Positions 11,692-22,202 are shown, numbered from the stretch's first letter. The stretch is DNA of 64,000 bases from Takakia lepidozioides (GCA_030704615.1 CM060732.1:13082001-13146000), one strand, 5' to 3'. Numbers and translations are program-made. Notes: generated by a model from the letters alone, not told the origin.

Positions 11692-13470
11692 TTGGGGGCC
11701 AATGTGGTAGCTACCGCACACTGTCGTGCCAGTCTCGACACTTGTGTTGCTACCACTAACCCCTGCAGGTCTCCTTTGAGTGATGTTACTTTGAATTTTG
11801 TGGGCTCTGTCGTGGGCCCTGTGGGTGCAAGTGCTTTAGATCTTGGGAATTATGTACCTAGGAATGTCGAGATGGTTGCAATTCTTGATGGATATGAGGG
11901 CGATTCATGTGAGGAAGAGGACTGGGAAAATGATGGTGACTGTGAGGAGGCGAAAGATGTTCCAAATGCATCTTTTGCCAAGTTCAACATTTGCTCCTGG
12001 AAAATGGAACTCTACAGAAACTACTTTATGTAGTGATAGAGAGTGCTTTGGTGGGCCTGCGCCTTGGCCTTGTTGGGCAACATGACAGAGACGTCTCTTG
12101 TTATGCGTTTTTTTTTCGAGTTGTTTTGGTCGAGTGCAATTCTTGATCGAATTTGCCGAGAGATGAATCTGTATGCTGCCGAACTGTAGCATCTGGAACA
12201 CGAGGTGGGCCAATGTGGAGGCCATTGATTGTGGCAGAGTTGGAGGCTTGGATTGGCATATGTTTGTTCATGGGGATGAGGCTGCCCAACAGCCACTGCT
12301 ACTGGCAGCAAAGTGAGGTATTTTTTGCATGCCCTATCATTAGAAAGGTTATGACCAGGGATCGTATTCTAAGGTGCTTGCATTTGGTGGACAACTCAAC
12401 CTTGGTGTCTGATCGTACTAGCGGCTGCATTCGACAAGATTGGCAAGGTGAGGTGGGCTTGTGAAGATATTGCAAGTGCCTGCAAACGTCATTGACATTT
12501 GAACAAGTTGTTGACTGTGGATGAAATCAAGATAAGATATAAAGGGAAATATTGTGTCATACGCCAATATATGCCCAAAAAGCCAGTGAAGTGGGGCATA
12601 AAAGTCTGGGCCCTTGCAGATGCAGTCAGTAGCTATGTGTACGAAATTGATGTCTACTGTGGCAAGAACGGTGGCCCCCAGGGCATGAGGGAGAAGTCTG
12701 GCAAAGGTGAAGGATATGATGTTGTCACTTGTCTAGTCTCTGGATTGCATGGGCTCGGGCATGTGTTGGTAACTGATAACTACTTCACCTCACCAGAGTT
12801 GTTATACGATATGGCTTTGCTCGGGACATGGGCCATTGGTACTGTCATGCTGAATAGAAAGGGGTTGCTCCCCTCATTGACTTGCTTGAAGAAATGCAAG
12901 ACAACCAAGCAAGGAGATACTTGGTGGCGAATGCATGCTAGTCGGCAGGTCGCTGCTTGCCTGTGGTGGGATAAAAAAAGGTGTGTTCATGGTCTCATCG
13001 GCATCTCGGCCAGCAGCAGGTCCAAATTCACCTGTGACTGTCCGAAAACTCGTGGGAAATGCCAGGGTACAGGTGCCTTCTATTCCCATGCATGTACAGT
13101 ATCAGACTTACATGCGGGGTGTTGATGTCCAGGACTAGTTGCGAGGTGCATACAACATGCACACAAATGGTGGCATAGAGTGTTCTTTTTTCTTTTGGAC
13201 ACCACCATAGTCAATTCCTATATTTTGCATGTCTCCCACATGAGACGTATGGGGTTGCGAGCAATGACCCATCTTGAGTTCTCCCTGGCCTTGGCACATG
13301 CTCTCACGTCACACCCTGGAGTTGTTGTGCACCCGAACAGGGCCACTATGTTGTCATGCTCAACTTCGAGATGGCATTCGTCTTTGCACAGTCTGCTTCG
13401 TCGTGTGTGCACACAATGCAACATGCGGACTCACTACTTTTGTCCCCAGTGCATACTAGTACAAAAAACG
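11692..13470 (+). pseudogene. piggyBac-like transposase (DDE_Tnp_1_7), decayed
   Basis: Pieces in three frames follow the piggyBac order. An acidic N-terminus at 11.7-12.0 kb comes first. Next are a NLYA helix near 12170 and the block ELEAWIGICLFMGM (12240-12280) through RILRCLHLVDN. The first catalytic region is VDEIKIRYKG...IRQYMPKKPVKWGIKVW (12510-12610), followed by DNYFTSPELL (12775-12805, second Asp). YMRGVDVQD (13110-13135) holds the third Asp pair, and the LLDTTIVNSYILH helix follows at 13190-13235. The C-terminal Cys-rich domain reads CTQC...HYFCPQC (about 13407-13450). Breaks: a frameshift at the A7 run 12973-12979, a TAG at 13136-13138 where Gln is expected before LRGAYNM, another frameshift near 13165, and stops in the first third. 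Inactive. No right terminal repeat was found before the Ty3 element at 14 kb. Confidence 0.85.
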
Positions 13471-14040
13471 GGTTTCATGACATTTTTTTTTACTGTTTTC
13501 ATGACTATTTTGATCATTTTGACTCATTTTTTACTCTTTTGCAAAGAATCATGCAGACCGTGTCATTACAATGACTGTAATATCCGCGTCGTGAATATGA
13601 CTCTAGGTGACATCGCCTAGTGAGAAAGATACATGACCGTGTTTTTGGTCACGTCCGTGATTGATTTCTAGCAACATACGACTCTCCCCGGACTGCTCCG
13701 TGTCAATTTCAAATGATGACAGGTGTAGGGACGACGCTATCTCGCACGCATGCCACAACGAGCCACGTGTCACGTGGATATGCATTTGTTTTCTGTTTAT
13801 TTGTATTTTTATTTGTATTTTATTTGTTTTTTCAAAGAACAAGGGTGTAATGGCCAGATTCCTTCTACCCACCTTTTTGTCATTGGATGAACAGACGTTG
13901 GATGATGACCGTTGAAAAAGGGCTTGGATGAAACAGCTGGAGACACTTTATTTTTAAACTAAGTATTGTCTTATGTTAACAGCTAGTTTATCTCTAAATT
14001 AGAATGAGGTGGCGTCCTATCTGGACAGACACCCGGATGG
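13471..14040. other. Gene-free stretch between piggyBac relic and Ty3 element
   Basis: T-rich at first (13480-13540), then a small palindrome tgaccgtgtttttggtca near 13634. No supported gene. The piggyBac right end and the Ty3 left border should lie here but neither is clear. Confidence 0.35.
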
Positions 14041-14046
14041 CATCCA

Positions 14047-14110
14047 AGTGACCAATCAGGGCTTGCCACTTGGTTAGATAAGATTGTGGGCCTTCGTTTA
14101 TAAAAGGGAT
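14047..14110 (+). promoter_or_regulatory. CCAAT and TATA promoter elements, probable 5' LTR promoter
   Basis: gaccaatcagg at about 14049 and tttataaaaggg at about 14097 are spaced about 45 bases apart and lie about 420 bases before the ATG at 14521. The layout fits an RNA polymerase II promoter. Given the retrotransposon coding regions downstream it is probably in the 5' LTR, though LTR borders could not be matched to a 3' copy. Confidence 0.5.
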
Positions 14111-14520
14111 CAACACGACGCTTAAGGCGGCGGTGTACGTTTGGTGTGAAACCCTACTGTGCCTGTGTAGGAGTTTTGGATTAAAGGGATGTGAGTGGGG
14201 ATGAGCTGTTAAGCTGTGTGAGTGATTCTGACTCCTCTGCGTTGGATCCTGCCTATCTCGCTAGCCTGCTTTGCCAAGCATATATCCCCCTATAGCTCAA
14301 TACCATGAGAGGAAGAGGAATATCAGGGTGGGCGAGAATCTTGGTGGAGATGGGGTTGCAGGATTTCGTTAATCATTAACTGCACATTCTTCCTTGTACG
14401 TCAGGTAGCTGTACGCTGACACTGTTACCATGGCGGCGCTCTATTGTTTCAGTTCTCGCTCGTGTTTTTGCTTGCTCTTGGTTGTCACGGTATCTGTTTA
14501 CATTTCTGCAACCTGCGGCA

Positions 14521-15453
14521 ATGGCCTCGTCTTCTGATCCTTCCACTGACACTGAGCTCAAGGAGTACAAGGAAACCCCTGCTGGTCATTTTGAGTCGAT
14601 TTTTGGCAGCATTGTGCGTGCTTCGGTTGATCCTAGCCTGGTGGTTGAAGTTGATTATCCGCCCCTTGGTGCCCCGGTTGAACGCCCTGAATTAGTCCTT
14701 GACACACCTTCTGATCACTGGGTGGCTCAGTTTGAGTTGACTGCGTTGGAGGGTATGAAGCCCACCCACACCCCGCAAGAAGAAGTGGAGCAGTGGTGGA
14801 AGTGTATCCAAGCCTTTGAAGGGGCCCGAGCGGCCAAGGCCCTGCAGCGACTCTTTGCCCGCAAGCTTCCATTACCTGAGGCCAAAGACAAGCTCTTGAA
14901 GGGTTGCCGGCTGTCGTGGGCTGAACTTGGTATTCCACAATTCACCGTAGCTGGGGAGGTTGCTGGCAAGTGTGAGAACTTCCTTCTACCCAACTTACCC
15001 AGTGCGCATCGTCTGTGGGAGCTGGTGAAAGGTGGCAGTTCACTTGTCTTGGCCAACCTGCGGCCTACCTGGAAACCTGACTACAATGTGGACATCACGT
15101 GGGATGACCATGTCGCAGGCATTCCCGTCTCTCGCTTTCCTCATACTATGCATGATATTTTGATTTTCCCTGCTCTTGTGTTTAGACAGGAACGACTGGG
15201 TTACTACTTGCCTAGCTTTCCTGTTACTGATTATCCAGTGCATACACTGCTTGCCAAGGAAAAGCTTATTCGCTCCATAGTTCGCATGGCTTTCTGTCTC
15301 AAAGTGGACGAAGAACTGTGGCACTTTCTAGGTGAAGGTGTTTACATGCTTCACAAACACAGGTTCATAAGTGGCTATTGTATCAAGGACTTGGAGTCCA
15401 ATTGTGTCCTGCACGATCCTCCAGTAGAAGGTAACCACTTTGTTTTTTTTTAA
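14521..15453 (+). CDS. Unrecognised intact ORF ahead of gag in a Ty3 element
   Basis: The frame is open from 14482, but the first ATG is at 14521 (MASSSDPSTDTELKEYKE), giving about 310 residues. No known domain was recognised. The protein is acidic at the N-terminus, has Trp-rich segments (EEVEQWWKCIQAFEGA, PTWKPDYNVDITWDD) and no membrane segment or zinc knuckle. It ends just 15 bases before the ATG of the gag-like ORF at 15468. A CCAAT/TATA pair lies upstream. An additional ORF before gag is known from Tat/Ogre-type Ty3 elements, which makes an accessory retrotransposon protein the best guess; a captured host gene is the alternative. It has no stops, unlike most neighbours. Confidence 0.55.
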   Translation: MASSSDPSTDTELKEYKETPAGHFESIFGSIVRASVDPSLVVEVDYPPLGAPVERPELVLDTPSDHWVAQFELTALEGMKPTHTPQEEVEQWWKCIQAFEGARAAKALQRLFARKLPLPEAKDKLLKGCRLSWAELGIPQFTVAGEVAGKCENFLLPNLPSAHRLWELVKGGSSLVLANLRPTWKPDYNVDITWDDHVAGIPVSRFPHTMHDILIFPALVFRQERLGYYLPSFPVTDYPVHTLLAKEKLIRSIVRMAFCLKVDEELWHFLGEGVYMLHKHRFISGYCIKDLESNCVLHDPPVEGNHFVFF

Positions 15454-15467
15454 CACGACCAACTACA

Positions 15468-16133
15468 ATGCCTGTCACTACTCGGTCTAGCAAGGAGCCC
15501 TGGAATGTGCTAGATGAGTTGCATGATGTGGATCTTACTGATGATGTGAAAGATGATGGTGATGCTCTTCCTGATCCTATGTCTGAAACCTTGTCTCCTG
15601 AGGAGCCACGGCCCGGTGATAATACCAGTCCGACCCAAGGGGTCCCTCCAGCCTCTGGTAATGTGCCTCACCTAAATATTCAGGGCATTTGTGATGTTAT
15701 GGCTACGCTGTATAGTTGTCCAGCTCTTATGCAGCTCTTTTTGGATAAACAAGTAGGTTCGCCTTCAGTTACCAAGCTCAAGGAGGTTCATCGTGCTCAC
15801 AAACGGCCTTATCCTGACTATGAGGTAGGCTAAGGCTTTGACAACTTCCTCAATTTTTTTGAGATGAGTGTCAAATTCAATGAGCTGCCAGCTTCTATGA
15901 TTACTGATTCCTTTCATTTTTGTCTCAAAGGTGAGGCTTGTGACCTCTTTGAAGCTAGTATCAAGGATCAGGGTGAGTTGCGATGGGGAGTGGCCAAGCA
16001 GTTGGCGCTTCAGTTGTTTCGTGCAGACATGCCCATCAATTACACCATGCCCGATCGTCCTTATCAACCTGGTGAGAGTATTTGGAAATATTATAGTGAC
16101 TAAATTAAAGCACACAACCTCCATAAGCTGATT
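15468..16133 (+). pseudogene. gag N-terminal part of Ty3 element 1, cut by an inversion
   Basis: MPVTTRSSKEPWNVLDEL opens a 121-codon ORF ending at 15833. The same gag continues in another frame (15837 onward: FDNFLNFFEMSVKFNELPA, then LPASMITDSFHFCLKGEA and PGESIWKYYSD), typical of retrotransposon gag capsid regions. One in-frame stop follows at 16101. The coding similarity continues to about 16133 (KAHNLHK) and then switches abruptly to minus-strand integrase. The expected next part of gag (KTTVVKAILVPSERTAILK) is found inverted at 20335. Confidence 0.7.
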
Positions 16134-16283
16134 ACAAAACTCCGTACCCTGATCAGTTAAAATTTCAAGGGGACAACCATGGCGTAGCAGGATTTCATCA
16201 AAAAAGAATTGAACCACCTCATCAGTGTCCTTAGCAACCAACAGTCGGATCTCAACCCACTTAGACAGGTAATCAGTAGCCAC
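16105..16283 (-). pseudogene. Integrase catalytic core fragment, Ty3 element 1
   Basis: ATDYLSKWVEIRLL carries the first Asp, and ILTDQGTEFCNQLMEVV the second, with the usual spacing. The coding similarity stops at about 16105, the left inversion breakpoint; the rest of the 172-codon ORF is antisense to gag and is not real. The continuation with the catalytic Glu region is at 20338 on the plus strand. Confidence 0.75.
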
Positions 16284-16289
16284 ACCAAT

Positions 16290-16775
16290 GTAGCTATTGC
16301 CCTTAGTCGTAGTTCTGAGGGGTCCAACAAGATCAAGACCAACTCAGGCAAACATCTCAGTCACCGGAATTGGTTGTAATTTAAGAGGAGCTATGGTCCT
16401 AGGCAGCAGTGTTTTAGACTTACATGGAACACACTTAGAAATGAAATCTGCCACATCCTTAGTCAACCCCTTCCAATGGTACTTTTCTTGGAGTCGCTTG
16501 ACAGTTTTGTCAACGCCTAGATGACCAGCATATAGTGAGCAATGATAAAGCTCAAGCAACACAGGCATAGAGCTCCTAGTAGGGACCTCCACGGCAGTCT
16601 CTTGCCCATGAACATGAACTACCTTAAGCAATTTACCTTCATGCTCCCGATGAGAGGGGAGATGATAGTTGACTTGCCTGAGGAGACGGGAAGAGAGGCC
16701 CGACAGATGAGTGTTGGTCTTACACTTCTGGAGGAGGGCTTGGTGAAGTTGGTCCTCCATGGTTGCAGCTGCCAT
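16290..16775 (-). pseudogene. Integrase N-terminal HHCC zinc finger, Ty3 element 1
   Basis: Contains VLLELYHCSLYAGHLGVDKT and ADFISKCVPCKSKT: the H-H-C-C zinc-binding pattern of retroviral-type integrases. It precedes the core on the minus strand and is offset by one frame from it (break between 16283 and 16344). Confidence 0.75.
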
Positions 16776-17040
16776 AGCCAGCCCTTGGGTTAGTGTGAGC
16801 CTATCGGAGTGTCCGCCTCAGTTATCTCCAGGGAAAGGTTGCCAGCTCAACTGAATGACAAGGGTGACTTCATGAAGATGCAACCAAGGACAATGAAGCA
16901 CAGAAGCAAATTTCCCTATGGAGAGGATTTAGTGCCAAAACCATAACTAGAAATAGAAAGGAACAACGCAATCATAGAAGAGAGAGTGATATCATACCGA
17001 GAATATGACCACAGTGACATTACAACACTCTAAACCAACT

Positions 17041-18522
17041 TCAACCAGTAGAAAAGGAGAGCAAATCCCATTCAGACATGAGATCAGGTGGAAGAAGAGG
17101 AACATTGGCAAACAAAGCAAGTAAATCGGACCCTTCAGGAGAGGAAGAGGGTAAGGGTGAAGCACCAAATGGTAAGCAATGTGCAAGGTCATCTATAGTA
17201 ACATAAGGGTCAGAGGACTTAGTCTCCGTGCGTGTGAGAGCGTCAGCATTACTGTTGGCTTTGCCCTTCTTATATTCAATGTCGTATTCAAACATCTGAA
17301 GAGTAAGTGACCAGCGAGCCAAGCGTCCCAAGAGTGCTCGTGGGGTTTTGAGAGCCTTCAATGGAAGATGATCAGTCTGAATAACAAAGGGGCAGCCATG
17401 TAGATACTGCCGAAAATGTTTTACCCCAAAAATGACGGCAAGTCCTTCTTTATCGGTAACACTATAGTTCTTCTCATGTTTGTCAAGCCGCCTGGAAGCA
17501 TAGGCCACCACATGTTCCCTGCCATTTCTCTTTTGGCATAGAATAGCTGAAACAGCCAGGTCAGAGGCATCAGTTTGAAGAATAAAGGGTAGGGAAAAAT
17601 CAGGAAAGACCAGTATGGGTGCACTGGTGAGGGCAATTTTGAGCTTCTCAAAAGCAGTGATTTGGGACTTGCCCAAAAGAAAACGAACATCTTTGCATAA
17701 CAACTGATTAAGCGCAGCAGCAATGTGAGCAAAGTGTTTAATGAAACGATGATAGTAAGAGGCTAACCCAAGAAAAGCACGGATACAATTTTTGTCACGT
17801 GGAGTAGGATAGTTCCAGACAGCCTGAATTTTGGTAGGGTCAGGGCTAATGCCTTGGGCTGAGAGAAGGTGGCCAAGAAAATGAAGCTCCGTCATGCACA
17901 AGTCACATTTCTTGGCTTTCACTTTGAGACCTGCTCCTCTAAGCCTGCACAAAACGCGCTTCAAATCCAGCATGTGAGAATCAAAGTCAGCGGAGTAAAC
18001 GTTGATGTCATCAACATATATCAATGCACATTCCCAGCGCAAGTTCCCTAGAACAACATCCATGAGACGTTGAAAGGTGGCAGTGGCATTACATAATCCA
18101 AAAGGCATGGTTTCAAACTGAAAGAGACCCATCTTACAGGTAAACGCAGTTTTCTCCTTGGCTGACTCTGTGAGGGGAACCTGCCAAAAACCCGCAGCAA
18201 GATCCAAGGAAGAGAAGAGAGTGGCACCATTGAGTTGATCCAAAGTATCATTAATTCGAGGTAAAGGATATACATCTTTCTTAGTTAGGGCATTGAGCCG
18301 TTGAAAATCAACACAGAAACGGGTGGTACCATCCTTTTTGGCAACCAACACGATGGGGCTGGCCCAGGGGGAAATAGAGGGCTTAATAACGCCTGCATCC
18401 AACATCTTGGTCAGTTCGAGTTGCATAATTTCGCGCTCTTTGATGCTCTCTCTATAAGCATACTGCTTGACAGGGCTACCTTCAGTGATAATGTCATGGT
18501 GTAGAACCTCGGTACGTCCCAA
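17041..18522 (-). CDS. Reverse transcriptase - RNase H of Ty3 element 1
   Basis: A single open frame of 493 residues. The RT palm includes KKDGTTRFCVDFQRLN (about 62-77), SLDLAAGFWQ (105-114) and the catalytic YVDD at 169-172. The connection has FLGLASYYHRFIKHFA. RNase H follows with LQTDASDLAVSAIL (first Asp), SVTDKEGLAVIF (Glu) and IQTDHLPLKALK (second Asp), and ends near ANSNADALTR. All catalytic residues are present, so this domain is well kept even though the element is rearranged. Downstream (minus-strand sense) the frame is lost between 17041 and 16775. Family: Ty3/metavirid. Confidence 0.9.
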   Translation of the reverse strand: MGRTEVLHHDIITEGSPVKQYAYRESIKEREIMQLELTKMLDAGVIKPSISPWASPIVLVAKKDGTTRFCVDFQRLNALTKKDVYPLPRINDTLDQLNGATLFSSLDLAAGFWQVPLTESAKEKTAFTCKMGLFQFETMPFGLCNATATFQRLMDVVLGNLRWECALIYVDDINVYSADFDSHMLDLKRVLCRLRGAGLKVKAKKCDLCMTELHFLGHLLSAQGISPDPTKIQAVWNYPTPRDKNCIRAFLGLASYYHRFIKHFAHIAAALNQLLCKDVRFLLGKSQITAFEKLKIALTSAPILVFPDFSLPFILQTDASDLAVSAILCQKRNGREHVVAYASRRLDKHEKNYSVTDKEGLAVIFGVKHFRQYLHGCPFVIQTDHLPLKALKTPRALLGRLARWSLTLQMFEYDIEYKKGKANSNADALTRTETKSSDPYVTIDDLAHCLPFGASPLPSSSPEGSDLLALFANVPLLPPDLMSEWDLLSFSTG

Positions 18523-18924
18523 ATCATGAGAACCAACACTGAAAACATCCAGATTGTCACGAATGATACGATATAAACGAGACCTCTCAATGTCAGTGAG
18601 ACCAGAGCCTATTTTGATATCAGTCAGGACTTGATCAATGAGCAGATTGCGCAGGAGTGAGGGGCCTGACCTGGGGTGCAGCGACAGATTGTGCTAAGAG
18701 ATGCAATTGATCAACATGATCATCTGACAGGCCAATGTCAGCAAAACTTAAAGCATGTTGCACCTCTCCTAAATCTGTCAATGGGGTGGCAGTGAGTCGA
18801 GCGAGGACCCGACCCTTGCGGATGGTGATAGGGATGCGTTCTGGGTTGGCAACAAGAAATCGAAGCTCCCCTCGAAAGCCCCGATCTAGCACCCCAGATG
18901 CAATCAAACAATGTTTGGAAATCA

Positions 18925-19749
18925 TCAAACGTTTCCACCCCTCAACTTCAAGATAATGACCTTGTGGACAAAGAAAGGTGAGGCCAAGAGAAACAATTTT
19001 TTAGGAGGAGGCAGGTATGACAAAGTAGCGGGATTGCGAAGAAGAGTGGTATTACCTGGGATTGGAATGGGAGGGCCACTCTTCTTACCAGGCAAAGGTG
19101 GCTGCCATTGATACAGGGTGAAGGGAGCTGTCTTGGCAAAGTTAAAGTAGCGCGTCCAGTTGTATTGCTCACCCACCTGCCGCTTGGTTTCAGCAACAAG
19201 GGTTCGCATGTGGGAGAGATGTACAGTGGCACAACCAGCAGGCAAGGAGACAGAGTTGAGCTGTACCTTGTGGGGGGAGGAGCTGCCACTGGCAAGCCAC
19301 ATGACGTTTTCAACCACATCAATTTTTGCCCCTGCAGCACACATCCAATCCAACCCTAACAGCAACCGTTCACCAATGGTGATGATACAAGTCAGTGTGA
19401 CCGACTTGCAACTGACCTTGATGGGAACGGTGACCAAACCCAGGGGTTCATAACGTGTGCCATCTGCAATGGTCACCTGCAGACCCTTGGCTGGAGTGAG
19501 CTTGAGACCAAGTAGTCGAACCACGGACAATGGAACAGCAGAGATGGTACAGCCTGTGTCAACAACACATGAAAACGAGAGGTGCCCTATGTGACATTGA
19601 GTCATGAGAGGGTGCACTCTTTCCTTCCTAAGCTTTCTATTGGCTTCACAATGCATCATCTTGAATTCATTGGACAACATAACAGAAACAATGGAGTCAT
19701 CCTTCGCAGGGTGTGGGGGAGACTGACCGCTTGGCCCCTTCACAAGCAA
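18925..19749 (-). pseudogene. Aspartic protease region of Ty3 element 1
   Basis: The catalytic motif is FSCVVDTGCTISAVPLSVV (Asp-Thr-Gly at about 61-63), followed by VTIADGTRYEPLGLV and LLLGLDWM (the ILG-type flap and core motif). The frame ends at 18925 and the tail toward RT continues in another frame (18928-18635, with PITIRKGRVLARLTATPL). It lies between gag and RT in the inverted segment, as expected for gag-pro-pol. Confidence 0.75.
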
Positions 19750-20335
19750 TCGGGTTCATTTAAAGGCTGTTTGCCCCTCTGTTCACGTTGAATACATTTG
19801 TGTTCTTCAATCATACCAGGGACAAGAGCGGCATAAGTGCAGAAGCGAGTCCAGTGCTCAAGTGACCCACAACTGAAACAGGCCACACGTGTACCTTGAA
19901 TCTCATACCGTGGGCCAGTCTGAGTGTGGCCACGATGAGAGTCAGCCAGAGGAGGTTTGACAGGTGCAGCCCTCCAGGATCCTTCTGCCCTCACAGCCTG
20001 AAGCTGAGTATGCAGCTCTTGTTGTAGGTTTTTAACTTCCTCCAGCAATGTGGGAGAGGCCTCTGTAGAGCCACCCTTAATCATGGCAACCCCATGAGAA
20101 CAGTCGGAAGCATGCTGATGAGCAGAATGAACAACAGGCTGACAACCTTTGCCTAGTTTAGCATTCTTAAACCGCATGCGCTCATCCATCATTTCTACCA
20201 TATGCCTCTCATTGCGATAGGATGCTTTTGTAGGTAGACTTGATCAGAGGCAGGCAATCCAGTAATAAAGTAGGTTTTAAGGATGGCAGTGCGTTCAGAG
20301 GGTACCAGAATGGCCTTGACCACCGTGGTTTTCTT
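19740..20335 (-). pseudogene. gag C-terminal part with CCHC zinc knuckle, Ty3 element 1
   Basis: Starts at the right breakpoint with KKTTVVKAILVPSERTAIL, then TYFITGLPASDQ. After a TAG at about 20200 (reading IAMRGIW-stop) it runs MVEMMDERMRFKNAK to a knuckle CFSCGSLEHWTRFC, spacing C-x2-C-x4-H-x4-C. This is the natural continuation of the plus-strand gag at 15.5-16.1 kb. Confidence 0.75.
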
Positions 20336-20337
20336 GC

Positions 20338-21008
20338 TTGACTGCTCCATACAACCCCCAATGCAATGGGCTTACAGAGAGGTTCGACAAAACCATGTGC
20401 CAGTTGTTAGAAAAGAACGGGGCTCTCACTGAAGACTGGGATGTTACTCTACCCATTCTCATATTTGCCTACAGGACCTCGGTGCATGCCAGCACTTGCT
20501 TCTCCCATTTTGAATTACTGTATGGCCGCAAGGCTCACACCCCCCTTCATGTTCCTGTGCTTCAAACTCAGGTTGAGGAGCCCCTCATATGGGAAGACTT
20601 TCTTACTCACCTCACTTCTCATCGTTTACGTTTATTAGAGACTGTTAAACACAACATTCAGGTTTCTCAAGTTGCTCAGGCTAGAAATTATAACCGTAGG
20701 GTTGTTTACTCTGAAATTTTTCTCTAGGCCAGACTGTTTGTGTTCGATTGCAGTCTGGCAAACAGGTCACCAAATCCAATATGCAGATTGATGGGCCTTA
20801 TCTGATTCATGCGATTCTGCCTGGTCGACAGTACCGTCTTCTTCCTCAGCATCCTTCTACGGCGGAGATTGCAGGGACTGTTCATGTTTCTCAACTGGTC
20901 CCTTCTAAGCTACAGTTTGATTTGACCTGCATCAGTGTAGAGAATCAGCATGTGGTCTTAACTCCGAAGAAGCGTGCTCGGCTTGATTATGCTTCAGTTG
21001 CTACTTAG
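20338..21008 (+). pseudogene. Integrase C-terminal half of Ty3 element 1
   Basis: Opens in mid-domain with TAPYNPQCNGLTERFDKTM (the region of the catalytic Glu and NG.TER helix), then AYRTSVHASTCFSHFELLYG. After one stop at 20725 it reaches the C-terminal beta-barrel region (MQIDGPYLIHAILPGRQY ... TVHVSQLVPSKL). No chromodomain or PHD finger. Plus strand, opposite to the rest of its own pol. Confidence 0.8.
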
Positions 21009-21290
21009 ACTTCCTCATCACACTGTTTTTATTCAGCTGCTCCCTACCTAGGATCTCTCTCAGTTTTCTTCATAGTTCTTCAGGTTGCACACCTAACAAG
21101 ATAGGGTTTTTCCACAACAAGGTTTTGTCCTTCGCTCAAATTGCAGAGCAAGGTTTTTCTTGTTGCGGTTTTTTCATCCTATCTTGGTGTGACCTTCAGT
21201 AACCCTGCTCCCTGTCTTGAAAATAGTGTTTATTTGGCTAGCTCACCGGAGCTCGCTTCTCTATGTGCCAGGAGGCTTTACATATGTAAA
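21009..21290. other. Tail of Ty3 element 1, border unclear
   Basis: Should contain the polypurine tract and 3' LTR start of element 1, but nothing matches 13.9-14.5 kb by eye. It is cut at 21291 by the LTR end of a different family. Confidence 0.35.
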
Positions 21291-22186
21291 TGTCGAGCGG
21301 CTTTTACTCACCCATCCCTTTGCTATCCGAGGTGGAAACTCCAAGATAGAAGAGTTGGATATCTCTAAGCACTCAGCCCGCTCAGAACAATCAGTCATGA
21401 CCTACAGCTAGTGAATCATGGTTGTGCTTCCTATTGCAATTTACCTTACTGTGTATACTGAAGCATTAGATTGCTTCAGTAACTACCAGGTTCTTCCACA
21501 GCTTCACTCATGTCTCTCTACACAGTGTGATTGTACCGAATAAGTATCAGATTAAGATTTATCAGGTATCAGGCCAATGCCATGGTGTCCCTAATCTGCC
21601 CTACTGTATGATTCTACAGCTTGCATGAATTAAGCATCGATCAAGTCATCTTCCCATCTTCGCCATTTCCACTCTCCGCTTCATCTCCTCTTCCCCTGAC
21701 CAAGTCGCTCTCCAAGAAGTGATCTCCTCTTTGTTGCCGCTCTGCCTCATCTACATGCAAGCTGTTCTAACCACCTAACTAACTAACTGTTACCCCAAGA
21801 AGTAACACGTTTCCCTTGCAGATGTCGTTCCCACACAGTCGTTCCCTGCCAATGATAATCGTTCCTTATGTACGTTGTGACTAGCTGTGCCAAGTTGTGA
21901 CTGGCTGTGTCAGACTGTGTCGGGCTGTGATTGGCTGTGTGAAACTGTGTGAAGCTGTGTCAGGCTGTGTCGTGCTGTGTCTGACTATGCAAAGCTGTGT
22001 CGAGTTGTGATAGACTGTGACGGGCTGTGACGGGCTGTGACTGGCTGTGTAAGCCTGTCTATCCCCCCCCCCTTCCTAAAGCCTGCGCCTGTCACCCCTA
22101 AGGCCTGTTGGTCTAAGTCTACCATCCGTAAGTCTGCGCAAAAATTAAGGGTACCCCACAAAACCCATAAAAGTGTCTAAGTCCCA
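21291..22186 (-). repeat. 3' LTR of Ty3 family 2, minus-strand copy
   Basis: In minus sense it starts TGGGACTTAG (22186) and ends ...GCCGCTCGACA (21291): TG...CA borders. It matches the LTR at 26224-27277 in inverted orientation (shared blocks: ctccaagatagaag, cctacagctagtg, cacagcttcactca, ctctctacacagtgtga). It contains the CACAGCC minisatellite. A purine-rich tract lies just upstream in minus sense (22203-22221), as expected for a 3' LTR. Confidence 0.72.
21866..22060 (-). repeat. CACAGCC minisatellite in LTR (reads GGCTGTG on plus strand)
   Basis: About fifteen degenerate copies of a 10-16 base unit around ggctgtg(t/a): gtgactggctgtgtcag and similar, followed by a C10 run. The same array, in inverse orientation, lies in the other LTR (26.33-26.60 kb). 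Confidence 0.8.
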
Positions 22187-22202
22187 GACAACCCTCTAAT
22201 AT

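Larger units (their letters stand above)
16118..20337 (-). mobile_element. Inverted internal segment of Ty3 element 1
   Basis: Coding on the minus strand runs gag C-terminus, protease, RT-RNase H, integrase zinc finger, integrase core. The missing flanks sit outside on the plus strand: gag N-terminus to the left and integrase C-terminus to the right. Turning the segment round restores gag-PR-RT-RH-IN order in one orientation. The left breakpoint is within about 16105-16135 and the right one at about 20335. A short part of the integrase between QLMEVVC and TAPYNPQ may be lost at the join. Confidence 0.8.

Noticed and set aside
21866-22060. Telomere-like or CRISPR repeat
   Set aside because: Units are degenerate, vary in length and occur at the same place in both LTRs, so it is an LTR minisatellite.
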